From assembly GCA_902773445.1 (NCBI GenBank), contig CACYEU010000094.1, forward strand, positions 1 through 28,319: DNA of 28,319 nucleotides, read 5' to 3'. Below are positions 1 to 7,946 of this stretch, in pieces. Each line of letters opens with the position of its first letter. The first letter of the stretch is position 1. A program made the translations under genes and the position numbers. Under the pieces are notes generated by a model that did no database searches, was not told the DNA's origin, and saw only the letters and a program-made list of their open reading frames with translations. Source of the DNA: an uncultured Lachnospiraceae bacterium (GTDB lineage Bacteria; Bacillota; Clostridia; Lachnospirales; Lachnospiraceae).

Positions 1-758
1 ATCAGAACTGTGATGCCGGGATAACGCCAGTAGTCGATAAAGATCTCCTGCATCCAGACACCGATCGTATCGGCGATCGCGATCTTTTTGATCAGGCCCC
101 AGATGAAGCGCTGAATACCCCAGGCAAAACGCGTATATTCAAAATCATGTCCCTCGTACAGCTGTTCGGCAAGTACTCTGTAATTGCTGATCGGGCCCTG
201 CGTGATCTGCGGAAAGAATGATGTGAACAACAGCATTTTGAGCGGATTTTTCTGCGCCGGTGTCTTCTCCCAGTAGACATCGGCCAGATATCCTGTTGAT
301 ACAAAAGTGTAAAATGAAATACCGAGAGGCACCAGCAATTGCACAGAGGTGATCCTGCCGCCTTCGGACAGGAATCGGTTGATCTGTTCGATGATGAAAT
401 TCAGATACTTGAAATAGATCAGCAGACCGAAATTCAAGATCATCGCTGCTGCGACGATCAGTCTCTGCCTGCGCTGATCTCTGCGTTTGACGGCTTTTCT
501 CTGCTCGCGGTCAAACTCTTTTTTGTGCTCTTTGAGATAGGCTTTGGATCTGACCCGTAAGTTTTCCACCAGAATCGCGGCACCGTAGGTGGAGAATGCC
601 GTGACCGCCAGATAGATCAGGTTGACCGGTCCTGTCGCGGCATAAAAGATCAGACCGGCAGCCAGCAGAACGATCCAGCGGTTCTTCTTCGGAACCGCGA
701 AATACAGCCCTGTCGTAACGGCCAAAAAGATAAAAAACTGAAATCCGGTGATGCTCAA
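1..758 (-). CDS. MBOAT-family O-acyltransferase (DltB/AlgI-like), partial
   Basis: This is an integral-membrane acyltransferase that would move an activated acyl or D-alanyl group from a carrier protein to an extracellular polymer. The first 252 codons are visible; the C-terminus, where the family's catalytic His normally lies, is beyond the left edge. The frame is fully open and starts with TTG at 758, seven bases after an AGGAG site in the tail of the carrier gene. Seen features are several hydrophobic helices, the stretch PLGISFYTFVSTGYLADVYW and a following SFFPQITQGPISNY, both typical of DltB/AlgI proteins. The gene lies 10 bases after the carrier-protein gene and follows an adenylating enzyme, so D-alanylation or a similar esterification is the likely job. 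The acyl group and the acceptor polymer cannot be read from the sequence. Confidence 0.9.
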   Translation of the reverse strand, partial: MSITGFQFFIFLAVTTGLYFAVPKKNRWIVLLAAGLIFYAATGPVNLIYLAVTAFSTYGAAILVENLRVRSKAYLKEHKKEFDREQRKAVKRRDQRRQRLIVAAAMILNFGLLIYFKYLNFIIEQINRFLSEGGRITSVQLLVPLGISFYTFVSTGYLADVYWEKTPAQKNPLKMLLFTSFFPQITQGPISNYRVLAEQLYEGHDFEYTRFAWGIQRFIWGLIKKIAIADTIGVWMQEIFIDYWRYPGITVL

Positions 759-768
759 CTAACGTCTC

Positions 769-999
769 CTACTCGTCTTCCAGGATCTCCTGAATCATCG
801 CCCACATTGCGCTCATACTGTTGAAGTTGACCGGTTCAAGGTATTTCGGCGATATATCGATATCGAACACATCTGAAATCTCGCTGATCAGCGTCACGAT
901 CTTCAGTGAATCATAGACCTTGCCGTCGATCAGCTGGTCTTCGGTGTCATAGTCGATCGTCGGATCGATGTCTTCCAGAATCTCTCTAAGTTCTTCCAT
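769..999 (-). CDS. Acyl/D-alanyl carrier protein (DltC-like)
   Basis: This is a 76-residue acidic carrier protein. Ser31 in the YDSLKIVTLI context is the expected phosphopantetheine site, so it would carry an aminoacyl or acyl thioester made by the adenylating enzyme next door and pass it to the MBOAT protein. I chose the ATG at 999 because it lies two bases after the TGA of the upstream gene, has GGA about ten bases before it, and places the DSL serine near the position usual for the family. A longer frame reaching back to 1083 would overlap the adenylation gene and add a basic, non-homologous tail. The sequence cannot separate a D-alanyl carrier from a generic acyl carrier; the neighbours favour the first. 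Confidence 0.9.
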   Translation of the reverse strand: MEELREILEDIDPTIDYDTEDQLIDGKVYDSLKIVTLISEISDVFDIDISPKYLEPVNFNSMSAMWAMIQEILEDE

Positions 1000-1001
1000 T
1001 C

Positions 1002-2537
1002 TCAAAATTCCTTTTTTAATGCCATCCTGTCGATCTTGCCGTTCGCATTCAATGGCAGAGTCTCTCTGATAATCACATTCCACGGCATCATATACGGTGC
1101 AAGCTTTTCTCTGAGCGATCCGAGCACCGACCGCGCAAACTCCTTTTCGTTTTCCGGCATGCTGACCGGCGCGGCGAACAATACGATCCTCTCGCGCGAC
1201 TCATTGTACAGGCAGCAGCACTGGTCGATTTCCGGCAGAGATGAAGCGACCGTCTCGATCTCCCCTAGTTCGATCCTGTGTCCCATGTGTTTGATCTGGC
1301 TGTCGGAGCGCGAAGCAAAAACCAGATTGCCGGACTCATCATAGCGGGCGAGATCACCGGTTTTCAGATGAACTCCGTCACCGGTGTTGATAAATGCCGC
1401 GGCTGTCTTGACCGGATCATGCCAATAGCCGGTTGCAAGAGCCGGACTTTGAATATAGATCTCACCGGTTTTATGCGGTACGGCGATCTTCGGCGGCAAA
1501 GGTCCGGTGTCGGCTGCAGTCTTTCTGCCGGACGTCTCCCGAAGCGTTACTGTCGAATTGCATAGCGGTTTTCCGATCGGAAGCTCATCATCTTCCTGCA
1601 GATCCCTGACTTCATACCAACAGGCAATACCTGACTGTTCGCTCGCGCCGTAAAGATTGACAAACCGGGCGCCGGGCACGGCGCTGGTCCACGCGCGCAG
1701 TGTCTTTGTACGGCAGGCCTCACCGACAAAAAAGACATTATTAAGATACTTCGGTCTTACTTTGTCGAATGTCTTAAGCTTCGCGACGACCGTCAGTGCT
1801 GAAGGGACCCATGAGATAAAGTTCACGCCCCGTTCATTTAAGTGATCGATCAGTTTCGGCCCGAACATGAACAGTTCCGATGGAATGATCTCGAGAGTGC
1901 CGCCGGTTGCCAGCGCAAGATAAATATCTTTTGCCGATGCGTCAAAATGAAACGGTGACTGATTGCCGATGACCAGGCTGTCATCAAACTCAAAAGTCTT
2001 TATATAAGCCTCAATGAAACTGATATAAGCACCATGTGTCTTGACGACGCCTTTCGGTTCTCCTGTCGAGCCCGATGTGTAGACCAGATACAGCAGCTGA
2101 TCATCACCGGCAGGTTCTGCCAGCTCCGGCATTGTCACGGATCCATCCGGCGCATCTGCCGGAATCTGATCCGCAGCAATGAATCCTGTGCCGGAAAACC
2201 CTGCGATACTTTGTTCGCCCTCACGCCCGAGTATCAGGCTCATACCGGTGTCAGCGATGATCGCCTTGAGCTTCTGCCCGGGAAGTGACGGATCCAGAGG
2301 GACATAGGCGGCTCCGGCATACAATACGCCTAAGAACATCGCGACCGTCAATGCATCTCTTCCGGTCGATACACCGATCAGCCCGGTACCGTCATTTTCC
2401 CTTTTGATCTGCGCACAGATACCGAGAGCTGTCTCTTTCAGCTCGCGGTATGAATAGGCGTGACGTATATCCGCCACAGCCTTCCGGTCCGGGAAAGCTG
2501 TGGCGTTATGTTCAAGATACTCAAGTATATTTTTCAT
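1002..2537 (-). CDS. Amino-acid adenylation enzyme (DltA-like, AMP-binding)
   Basis: This 511-residue enzyme of the ANL superfamily should activate an amino acid (D-alanine by analogy with DltA) as an adenylate and load it on the adjacent carrier protein. The adenylation core motifs are present in order: LVYTSGSTGEPKGVVKTHG (A3), NLYGASEQSG (A5), LKTGDLARY (A7), a basic hinge with MGHRIELGEIE (A8), and LPLNANGKIDR (A10) close to the C-terminus. It lacks condensation and carrier domains, as DltA does. The transpeptidase gene upstream stops at 2544, so the two are translationally coupled. I prefer ATG 2537; TTG 2543 would add two residues. Neither has a clear Shine-Dalgarno, which fits coupling. 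The substrate is inferred from context only. Confidence 0.9.
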   Translation of the reverse strand: MKNILEYLEHNATAFPDRKAVADIRHAYSYRELKETALGICAQIKRENDGTGLIGVSTGRDALTVAMFLGVLYAGAAYVPLDPSLPGQKLKAIIADTGMSLILGREGEQSIAGFSGTGFIAADQIPADAPDGSVTMPELAEPAGDDQLLYLVYTSGSTGEPKGVVKTHGAYISFIEAYIKTFEFDDSLVIGNQSPFHFDASAKDIYLALATGGTLEIIPSELFMFGPKLIDHLNERGVNFISWVPSALTVVAKLKTFDKVRPKYLNNVFFVGEACRTKTLRAWTSAVPGARFVNLYGASEQSGIACWYEVRDLQEDDELPIGKPLCNSTVTLRETSGRKTAADTGPLPPKIAVPHKTGEIYIQSPALATGYWHDPVKTAAAFINTGDGVHLKTGDLARYDESGNLVFASRSDSQIKHMGHRIELGEIETVASSLPEIDQCCCLYNESRERIVLFAAPVSMPENEKEFARSVLGSLREKLAPYMMPWNVIIRETLPLNANGKIDRMALKKEF

Positions 2538-2543
2538 TACCAA

Positions 2544-4184
2544 TTACACATAGATATAGATCGTCGATCCTGTCGGTACATTGTTCTGCAGCCAAAGGGC
2601 GTTTTCTTTCTGCAGCCTGACACATCCGTGTGAAACGCCGGCTCCGAGCTGGCGGCCGCCGAACGGAACACCGTTGTGATGACAGAGGATCGAATGGAAG
2701 AAATACGATCCGGTGATCTGTGTATAGTAGAAACATCTGAATTCCGGACCCGAATCGAAATAGTAACCTTTCGATCCGACCCTGAACACGCCGACCGGTG
2801 TCGGTGTGACCGGACGTCCGTCTCCGCAGAGCCAGTACTTGACCATTGTCCAATTGCCCTTGCTGCCTCTGAAAATCGCTGCTCTGTGTGTCGCTTTATC
2901 GACCAGGATCAGCCATCCTGTCGGACTCGACATACCGTTGGCATGAACAAGCAGACGGCTTCTGTTGCGGTCAAGAGACATGTTGAATTTGTCTGACCTG
3001 ACCTTTTTGCCGTCGACATATGTATGGACATTAAAGACGCCGCCGTGCTCGTGATACAGGCCGTCAACGCTGACCTGGAAATGATTGGCGCCGATGTTCT
3101 TGGCCGTATACCATCTGATATCATCCTGGCCGCCGGTGTTGCTCCATACCGGGAACTGAACCTTTGATCCCTTCGCACCATTGACGTTGGCGTTCAGGAT
3201 CGTGATCGCATAACGCGAATTGTCAGCCTTAAGCTTTGTGAAATAGATATAGTTGTCAGGGCTGATCTTGACCGTCTTTCTTCCGACACAGGCCTTGATA
3301 CCGTTTCCCATCGTCACATACACATGGACATTGTATGTTCCCCAATGCCGCTTATGATTCTCTACCTGAGCAAAGACCGAGTAGGCGTCTTCCTTGCGCT
3401 TGACGCCCTTGTACCAGTGAAGATCGTTCTGATCACTGTCGCGCCATGCAGCGAAATCAACTCTTGTAATGCCTGACGGTGCCTTTAATCCGCTTCCGAT
3501 CATTCCGAACCGGCCAAGCTGTCCGCTGACATTGTTGATCGTCAGATTACCCGTCGGGGCCGTTACATTGAATGTTGTCTTCCCGAGATATTTGAGCGTG
3601 CCGTCAGTTAACTGCGCATAAGTGTGAACCTGATATAATCCTGGTGATTTATGATTCTTGATCTGAACTCTGACTGCATAGGTCCCCTTATCAGCTGTCT
3701 GATCAGTATACCACTTGATGTCATCCTGGCCCTTTGCGTCCGACCATACCGCGAAGCGCATCTGCTTGATGCCGTCCGCGCATTCGACCTTGCTGACATA
3801 GGCCACGAAAGACATCTCGTTGTCTGTGCTCTCATGGACATCGATCTTGTCAAAAGTGACTGTGCCGGGTGATGCCATCGCTGTTACAGATGCATCGTCT
3901 TCGGAAGCCTGTTCTTCTGACTGAGCCTGTTCATCTGCAGTTTCTTCCTGCACATCTTCCTCTTCGGAAGCATCTGCTTCCTCAGAAACAGCCTGTTCAT
4001 CAGAGGCGGCATCCTCTCCGGTATCGCTGAGAAACTCATCGTCCTGTCCGATCTGCTCAGCTGCATTGTCCTGTGGATTAAGATCCTCGGCAAATGCGGC
4101 TGCAACAGGCAGATCAGCAAGGCTTAAGCAAAGCATCAAAGCCATCAAAAATGCCATCAGTTTGTTCATCGTTTTCTTCATCAT
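2544..4184 (-). CDS. Secreted L,D-transpeptidase with three GBS Bsp-like repeats
   Basis: This 546-residue exported enzyme should form 3-3 peptidoglycan cross-links or attach ligands to the wall. Residues 1-31 are a signal peptide. Residues 33-100 form a very acidic Glu/Asp/Ser/Ala linker. Three GBS Bsp-like repeats follow, at about 106-208, 212-308 and 312-405; each has an (F/A)xxWSxxxGQDDIxWY-type core and a GxYxVHxY end. The YkuD domain occupies about 410-546, with His497 and the catalytic SHGCVR motif holding Cys521. The repeats are thought to be surface or wall-binding modules. The start at ATG 4184 follows an AGAGGGTGG site; ATG 4181 is equally possible. It heads the operon that continues into the adenylation, carrier and MBOAT genes. 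Confidence 0.93.
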   Translation of the reverse strand: MMKKTMNKLMAFLMALMLCLSLADLPVAAAFAEDLNPQDNAAEQIGQDDEFLSDTGEDAASDEQAVSEEADASEEEDVQEETADEQAQSEEQASEDDASVTAMASPGTVTFDKIDVHESTDNEMSFVAYVSKVECADGIKQMRFAVWSDAKGQDDIKWYTDQTADKGTYAVRVQIKNHKSPGLYQVHTYAQLTDGTLKYLGKTTFNVTAPTGNLTINNVSGQLGRFGMIGSGLKAPSGITRVDFAAWRDSDQNDLHWYKGVKRKEDAYSVFAQVENHKRHWGTYNVHVYVTMGNGIKACVGRKTVKISPDNYIYFTKLKADNSRYAITILNANVNGAKGSKVQFPVWSNTGGQDDIRWYTAKNIGANHFQVSVDGLYHEHGGVFNVHTYVDGKKVRSDKFNMSLDRNRSRLLVHANGMSSPTGWLILVDKATHRAAIFRGSKGNWTMVKYWLCGDGRPVTPTPVGVFRVGSKGYYFDSGPEFRCFYYTQITGSYFFHSILCHHNGVPFGGRQLGAGVSHGCVRLQKENALWLQNNVPTGSTIYIYV

Positions 4185-4242
4185 CTTCCACCCTCTTCTT
4201 TGAAAGTTCAGATATTGATCAATCTGTGTATAATCAAAATTT

Positions 4243-4277
4243 ATTCTATCATAAGATGATATCCAGCCGCAAGTTAA
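4243..4277 (-). promoter_or_regulatory. Candidate promoter of the L,D-transpeptidase operon
   Basis: On the minus strand TAGAAT (4248-4243) lies 18 bases after TTGCGG (4272-4267). An overlapping alternative is TATGAT (4253-4248) with TTAACT (4277-4272), also with an 18-base spacer. Both are imperfect, but this is the only room for a promoter between the terminator at 4276-4318 and the gene start at 4184. No experimental start site is available. Confidence 0.35.
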
Positions 4278-4318
4278 AACCGCTGAACAAAGAGTTGTAT
4301 AAACTCAACGTTCAGCGG
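4276..4318 (-). terminator. Intrinsic terminator of the reductase/desulfurase operon
   Basis: CCGCTGAAC (4280-4288) pairs perfectly with GTTCAGCGG (4310-4318), and an inner GAGTT/AACTC stem continues the helix. On the minus strand the hairpin is followed by TTTTAACTT, a short U tract. It lies about 40 bases after the stop of the cysteine desulfurase gene and separates that operon from the transpeptidase operon. Confidence 0.65.
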
Positions 4319-4356
4319 CGGTGTTTTCGTCCGGTTATATTGTTGTTCCGGTAAAC

Positions 4357-5535
4357 CTAATTGGTCTGCGCCAGTTCACGGACTGCCGCAATGGCGCTGT
4401 CGACCTCTTCCTCTGTATTGAAATATGAGAAGGAAAAGCGCACAGCACCGCGGTCCGTCGTGCCGAGTGCTTCGTGCATACGCGGGGCGCAGTGCGCTCC
4501 TGCCCTTGTCGCGATATCATAATCCATTGCCAGAATGTCGGCGACTTCCGCTGAGTCGTAATCGCGGACATTGACCGCCACGATTGCGCCGCGTGCTTTC
4601 CAAGGGTCGCCGGCACACTGCCGAGGACCGTCCTCCTGTCCGAAATCACCGTAGACAGTTACGCCCTCTGTTTCCCGCATCGCCTCATAAAACCTGCGGG
4701 CAAGGTTTGCCTCATGTTCATGGATCGCCCCGACTCCGACACGGTTGATATAGTCAATTGCTGTGGAAAGTCCAGCGATCCCGTGCGCGTTCATTGTTCC
4801 GGCTTCGAGTCTCACCGGCATCTCAACCGGCTGTGTCTTCAGATAACTCTGAACTCCGGTTCCGCCGACTTTAAACGGTCTGACCGATATGCCGGGCATC
4901 ACGCAGATTCCTCCTGTGCCCTGCGGTCCGTAAAGACCTTTATGCCCGGTAAAACAGAGTACATCGATCTTATCGCGCTCCATATCGATCGGGATCGATC
5001 CGGCGCTCTGTGCGGCATCAACAATATAGAGCAGACCATGTTTGTGCGCGATCTGTCCGATCCTTGCAACATCAAGTCCGTTACCGGTCAGATTCGAGAC
5101 ATGCGTCGTCACGATCGCCTTGGTGTCCTTCCTGATCAGATTCTCCATTTCGCTGTAATTGATACGCCCGCAGTTGTCGGCGCGCGCAAATGAAAGGGAC
5201 ACGCCTCTTTCATTCTCCAGCCTGTACAGCGGCCGCAGCACCGAATTGTGCTCGAGATCCGTCGTGATCACATGATCTCCTTCATCGATCAGACCGTTGA
5301 TCACAATATTCAGGCTCTCCGTGACATTTGAAGTAAATACAACGCCGGTCTCGTCAGGACAGCCGAAAAAACGGGCTGTCTTAAGCCGCGCTTCATAGAT
5401 CGTCCGCGCGGCGTCAAGGCTTCCGCCGTGAACACCTCTTGCACTGTTGCCGATCGTGTGCATGGCTGTACAGACGGCGTCGATCACGCAGTCCGGCTTG
5501 TGAAGTGTTGTTGCTGCATTATCCAGATAAATCAT
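4357..5535 (-). CDS. Cysteine desulfurase family protein (class V aminotransferase)
   Basis: This 392-residue PLP enzyme should take sulfur from cysteine, giving alanine and an enzyme persulfide. It begins MIYLDNAATT, has the PLP lysine at Lys199 (TGHKGLYGPQGTGG) and the probable persulfide-forming Cys349 in RAGAHCAP. This short-loop arrangement looks like the SufS/CsdB side and the EF2568-like desulfurase subfamily rather than IscS or NifS. No SufU, IscU or other scaffold gene is near. It starts four bases after the activase stop, with AAAAGG ahead of the ATG, and is the last gene of the operon. Its position suggests dedicated sulfur, or selenium, supply to the DUF3343 protein or the iron-sulfur enzymes of the same operon; that link is inferred. 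Confidence 0.92.
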   Translation of the reverse strand: MIYLDNAATTLHKPDCVIDAVCTAMHTIGNSARGVHGGSLDAARTIYEARLKTARFFGCPDETGVVFTSNVTESLNIVINGLIDEGDHVITTDLEHNSVLRPLYRLENERGVSLSFARADNCGRINYSEMENLIRKDTKAIVTTHVSNLTGNGLDVARIGQIAHKHGLLYIVDAAQSAGSIPIDMERDKIDVLCFTGHKGLYGPQGTGGICVMPGISVRPFKVGGTGVQSYLKTQPVEMPVRLEAGTMNAHGIAGLSTAIDYINRVGVGAIHEHEANLARRFYEAMRETEGVTVYGDFGQEDGPRQCAGDPWKARGAIVAVNVRDYDSAEVADILAMDYDIATRAGAHCAPRMHEALGTTDRGAVRFSFSYFNTEEEVDSAIAAVRELAQTN

Positions 5536-5539
5536 AGTG

Positions 5540-6310
5540 TTACCTTTTTATCTTTTTTGCAAATGTTGCTGCTCCGATCGCGCCTGCATATCGGGCATCG
5601 GGATTTGTCTCGACCTCAGTTCCGAGTTCTTTTGACAGCGCTTTGCGAATGTATTCGCTGTCACAGAGTCCTCCTGTCAGCACGACCGGCTGCGCGCTCA
5701 TATTGACTCTGCCTGCCTGGGAACTGACTTTGCGGACGATTGAATCGACGACAGCGAACGCGATATTCTCTTTCGATTCACCTCTTCCGATCAGGCTGAT
5801 GACCTCTGACTCGGCAAAGACTGTGCACATCGACGAGATCGATGTATCGCTGCCGTTCGCCGCGAGCGCGGTCAGCTGATCAGGCGACACTGATAATGTA
5901 TTGGCCATGACTTCAAGGAAACGGCCGGTTCCCGCAGAACACTTATCATTCATCCAGAAGTTTCTGACCATGCCGCCGGCGACTTCGATGATCTTAGTAT
6001 CCTGACCTCCGATGTCTACGACTACCATATCACGATAACCGAATAATTCAATAGCCCCTGCGCAATGGCAGGTGATCTCCGTGATCGTTTTGTCAGCATA
6101 CGGAATCGAAACACGGCCGTATCCTGTCGCAACACAAGGATCCTCTCCGATCACATGGCCTGCATCGGCAAGCCTGACCCTGATATCATTGGCCGTGTCA
6201 ACACTGCTCCATCCGGTCGGGCAGACATCTTTGTAAACGATTGCTGAATTCTCATCGATGACGATCGTCTTAGCGCAGGTCGATCCGATGTCGATTCCGA
6301 TAAATCCCAT
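5540..6310 (-). CDS. ATP-dependent activase of the double-cubane reductase (BadF/HgdC-type)
   Basis: This 256-residue ASKHA-fold ATPase should donate electrons one at a time, driven by ATP hydrolysis, to its partner 2-hydroxyacyl-CoA dehydratase-like protein. Seen motifs are the phosphate-1 loop GIDIGSTCAKT (residues 5-15), a second nucleotide motif VVDIGGQDTK (97-106), and the two cysteines that in this family bridge a [4Fe-4S] cluster between subunits: Cys124 in NDKCSAGTGRFLE and Cys162 in SMCTVFAESEV. The length matches the family. It sits four bases ahead of the desulfurase, and 60 bases with a stem-loop separate it from the DUF3343 gene. An AGGAG site precedes ATG 6310. The electron donor (a ferredoxin or flavodoxin) is not encoded nearby. 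Confidence 0.93.
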   Translation of the reverse strand: MGFIGIDIGSTCAKTIVIDENSAIVYKDVCPTGWSSVDTANDIRVRLADAGHVIGEDPCVATGYGRVSIPYADKTITEITCHCAGAIELFGYRDMVVVDIGGQDTKIIEVAGGMVRNFWMNDKCSAGTGRFLEVMANTLSVSPDQLTALAANGSDTSISSMCTVFAESEVISLIGRGESKENIAFAVVDSIVRKVSSQAGRVNMSAQPVVLTGGLCDSEYIRKALSKELGTEVETNPDARYAGAIGAATFAKKIKR

Positions 6311-6335
6311 AGTATTTCTCCTGTCTACAGTAAAG

Positions 6336-6365
6336 CGGGCTGCCCCTCATCAGACGGACAGCCCG
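6336..6365 (-). other. Intercistronic stem-loop inside the reductase operon
   Basis: CGGGCTG (6336-6342) and CAGCCCG (6359-6365) form a perfect 7-base-pair GC-rich stem. It lies between the DUF3343 stop (6371) and the activase start (6310). On the minus strand it is followed only by CTTTACT, so full termination is unlikely. It could be a partial attenuator or an mRNA-stabilising structure that sets a ratio between the two halves of the operon. Confidence 0.55.
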
Positions 6366-6370
6366 TAAAA

Positions 6371-6646
6371 CTAACAGTACCGGTCGCGGTGTGGATTGAT
6401 CTGACCTTCCAGTGAGCGGACCGCGTGATAACGCGGCTTTTTTTCCTCGAGGACGCGCCTGACATCCCCGATATTCTCAGGTTCGATCATCAATGACATA
6501 CCGCAGGTCAATTCGCCCTGGATCGCGCGCGGCGCAGGAGCGATCCTGCTCGGGATCCCCTCTTCTTTCAAGAGCGCCTGCATCGCAAATCCGTGCGTAT
6601 TGGTGTCAAATAATATGTAGTATTTAAGATTATTCTTTTCCGGCAT
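6371..6646 (-). CDS. DUF3343 putative Se/S carrier-like protein
   Basis: This 91-residue protein matches the DUF3343 (Se/S carrier-like) family. It has an N-terminal YYILFDTNTHGFAMQALLKEE segment (a strand then a helix), then the family's Pro/Arg and Cys-Gly signature as IAPAPRAIQGELTCGM, with Cys48. Its last residue is a second cysteine, Cys91, after HRDRY. The family is assumed to carry sulfur or selenium, but no biochemical role is established. Its ATG shares one base with the TAA of the reductase gene (TAATG), so translation is coupled. With a cysteine desulfurase in the same operon, a sulfur-shuttling role toward the double-cubane cluster is a reasonable inference. The two-cysteine reading could be wrong if the terminal Cys is incidental. 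Confidence 0.85.
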   Translation of the reverse strand: MPEKNNLKYYILFDTNTHGFAMQALLKEEGIPSRIAPAPRAIQGELTCGMSLMIEPENIGDVRRVLEEKKPRYHAVRSLEGQINPHRDRYC

Positions 6647-7917
6647 TATCCGAGCATTTCAACAAACGCTTCGATACGTGTACGCAGCTGTTCCGCATCA
6701 GAATCCGCGTAGTCGGTCTCGATACCGAGAACCGGGATACCCGCCTCATTCAGAGCGCGCTCAACGTTGCGTCTCTCTGTGTCATACAGGCAGCAGAACT
6801 TCAGGTTTGTATCGATCACGCCGTCAACATTGTATTCCTTAGCAAGGCGGACAATATCATCGATGCGGGCATCGTTCGGGGTGAAGCATGCGCAGTTGTT
6901 CTTCATATAACGCTTGGACAGTGCCATGTACTGCTCATCGAGGCTGCCGAGGTCTTCTTCGACAAGATTCTCGAAATAGCGTGTGCCGGTGCACATCTCT
7001 TCACAGACAACCGCTGCACCGCTCGTCTCAATAATATGATGAAGCTTCCAGTTCGGAATTGCAAGCGGTGTACCGGTGAGCATGATTCTCTTTGTACCGG
7101 CCGGGAAGACCGAAACGCCGTCTTTGACTCTCTGCTCGCACTCGTCTGCAAGTTTGTTGGCCATCTCGGCGCAGCGTGCCGGATCGTCGAAGAACGCGAT
7201 CTGCATCACGAGAAGGGCATCCTTGCCGCTGATCGGGATCACGTCGCTCTTGCGTGTCTCATAAATGCGTGCGAGAGCTTTTCTCTTCTCGTTGATCGTA
7301 TGGATCGCCTCGTTGAGCTTCTCAACTGTGATCTTATTGCCGGTGAATTCCTCGACCTTTGCCGCAAAATCCTTGATCTCCTCAGCCCACTTCACGATGT
7401 CCTTCTCACGCTTCATCTGCGGAAGGTCCATGATATACATCGGAACATCTTCGCCGAGGATCTCATAAGCTTTTTTCTTTCCGTCGCAGGTCGTCTCACC
7501 GACATACATATCGGCGATTCTGAAGAACGGGCATGTTCTGTCGAGACGCGCGCCGACTGATGCTTTGATCAGCGGGCAGGTGCTCTTCGGAAGCACTTTC
7601 TCGCCGCCCTCTACCCAGAACTGAGAGCCGCCGCAAAGGCCGCTGACGATTCCGTCGGCCGCGATGACGACTTCATCGGGTACATAGACGCAGAAAGTAC
7701 CGAAAACTTTCCGGCCGTTCTTCTGAGCCTCGATCAGCTCTGACGGACGGATACCGTGGATATCAGCTACGACAAAGTCATAGAATCCCATGCCTTCCGG
7801 GCGGTTTTCCTGTGACAGATAAACATCTCCGAACGCTGTCGGAAGCACCTGGCAAAGGGCGTCATGCTTGTCAACATCCATGCCGAGATCAGTCCACATT
7901 TGTAAATTGTCAGCCAT
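6646..7917 (-). CDS. Double-cubane-cluster anaerobic reductase (2-hydroxyacyl-CoA dehydratase family)
   Basis: This 423-residue protein belongs to the HgdB/BadD-like family and most resembles the single-subunit double-cubane-cluster proteins rather than the two-subunit acyl-CoA dehydratases: it stands alone with an activase and has no second dehydratase subunit. It is cysteine-rich. Candidate cluster ligands include Cys76 (GTFCVYVPDE), Cys95 (GLCGGS), Cys114 (KSTCPLIK), Cys129 (RTCPFF), Cys305/Cys309 (CEEMCTGTRYF), Cys342/Cys344 and Cys375/Cys376 (KFCCLYDTERRN). Characterised relatives reduce small molecules at an [Fe8S9] cluster with ATP; the natural substrate is generally unknown, and so it is here. 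It is the first gene of the operon, with a strong AAGGAGG seven bases before its ATG. A dehydratase role is possible, but no CoA-transferase gene is near. Confidence 0.9.
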   Translation of the reverse strand: MADNLQMWTDLGMDVDKHDALCQVLPTAFGDVYLSQENRPEGMGFYDFVVADIHGIRPSELIEAQKNGRKVFGTFCVYVPDEVVIAADGIVSGLCGGSQFWVEGGEKVLPKSTCPLIKASVGARLDRTCPFFRIADMYVGETTCDGKKKAYEILGEDVPMYIMDLPQMKREKDIVKWAEEIKDFAAKVEEFTGNKITVEKLNEAIHTINEKRKALARIYETRKSDVIPISGKDALLVMQIAFFDDPARCAEMANKLADECEQRVKDGVSVFPAGTKRIMLTGTPLAIPNWKLHHIIETSGAAVVCEEMCTGTRYFENLVEEDLGSLDEQYMALSKRYMKNNCACFTPNDARIDDIVRLAKEYNVDGVIDTNLKFCCLYDTERRNVERALNEAGIPVLGIETDYADSDAEQLRTRIEAFVEMLG

Positions 7918-7946
7918 ATTTTTCCTCCTTGATTACCGTTAGCGAG

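Noticed and set aside
7036..7560. 174-codon plus-strand frame opposite the reductase gene
   Set aside because: It is antisense to a clearly coding gene, has no ribosome site and no recognisable domain; it arises from the codon bias of the other strand.
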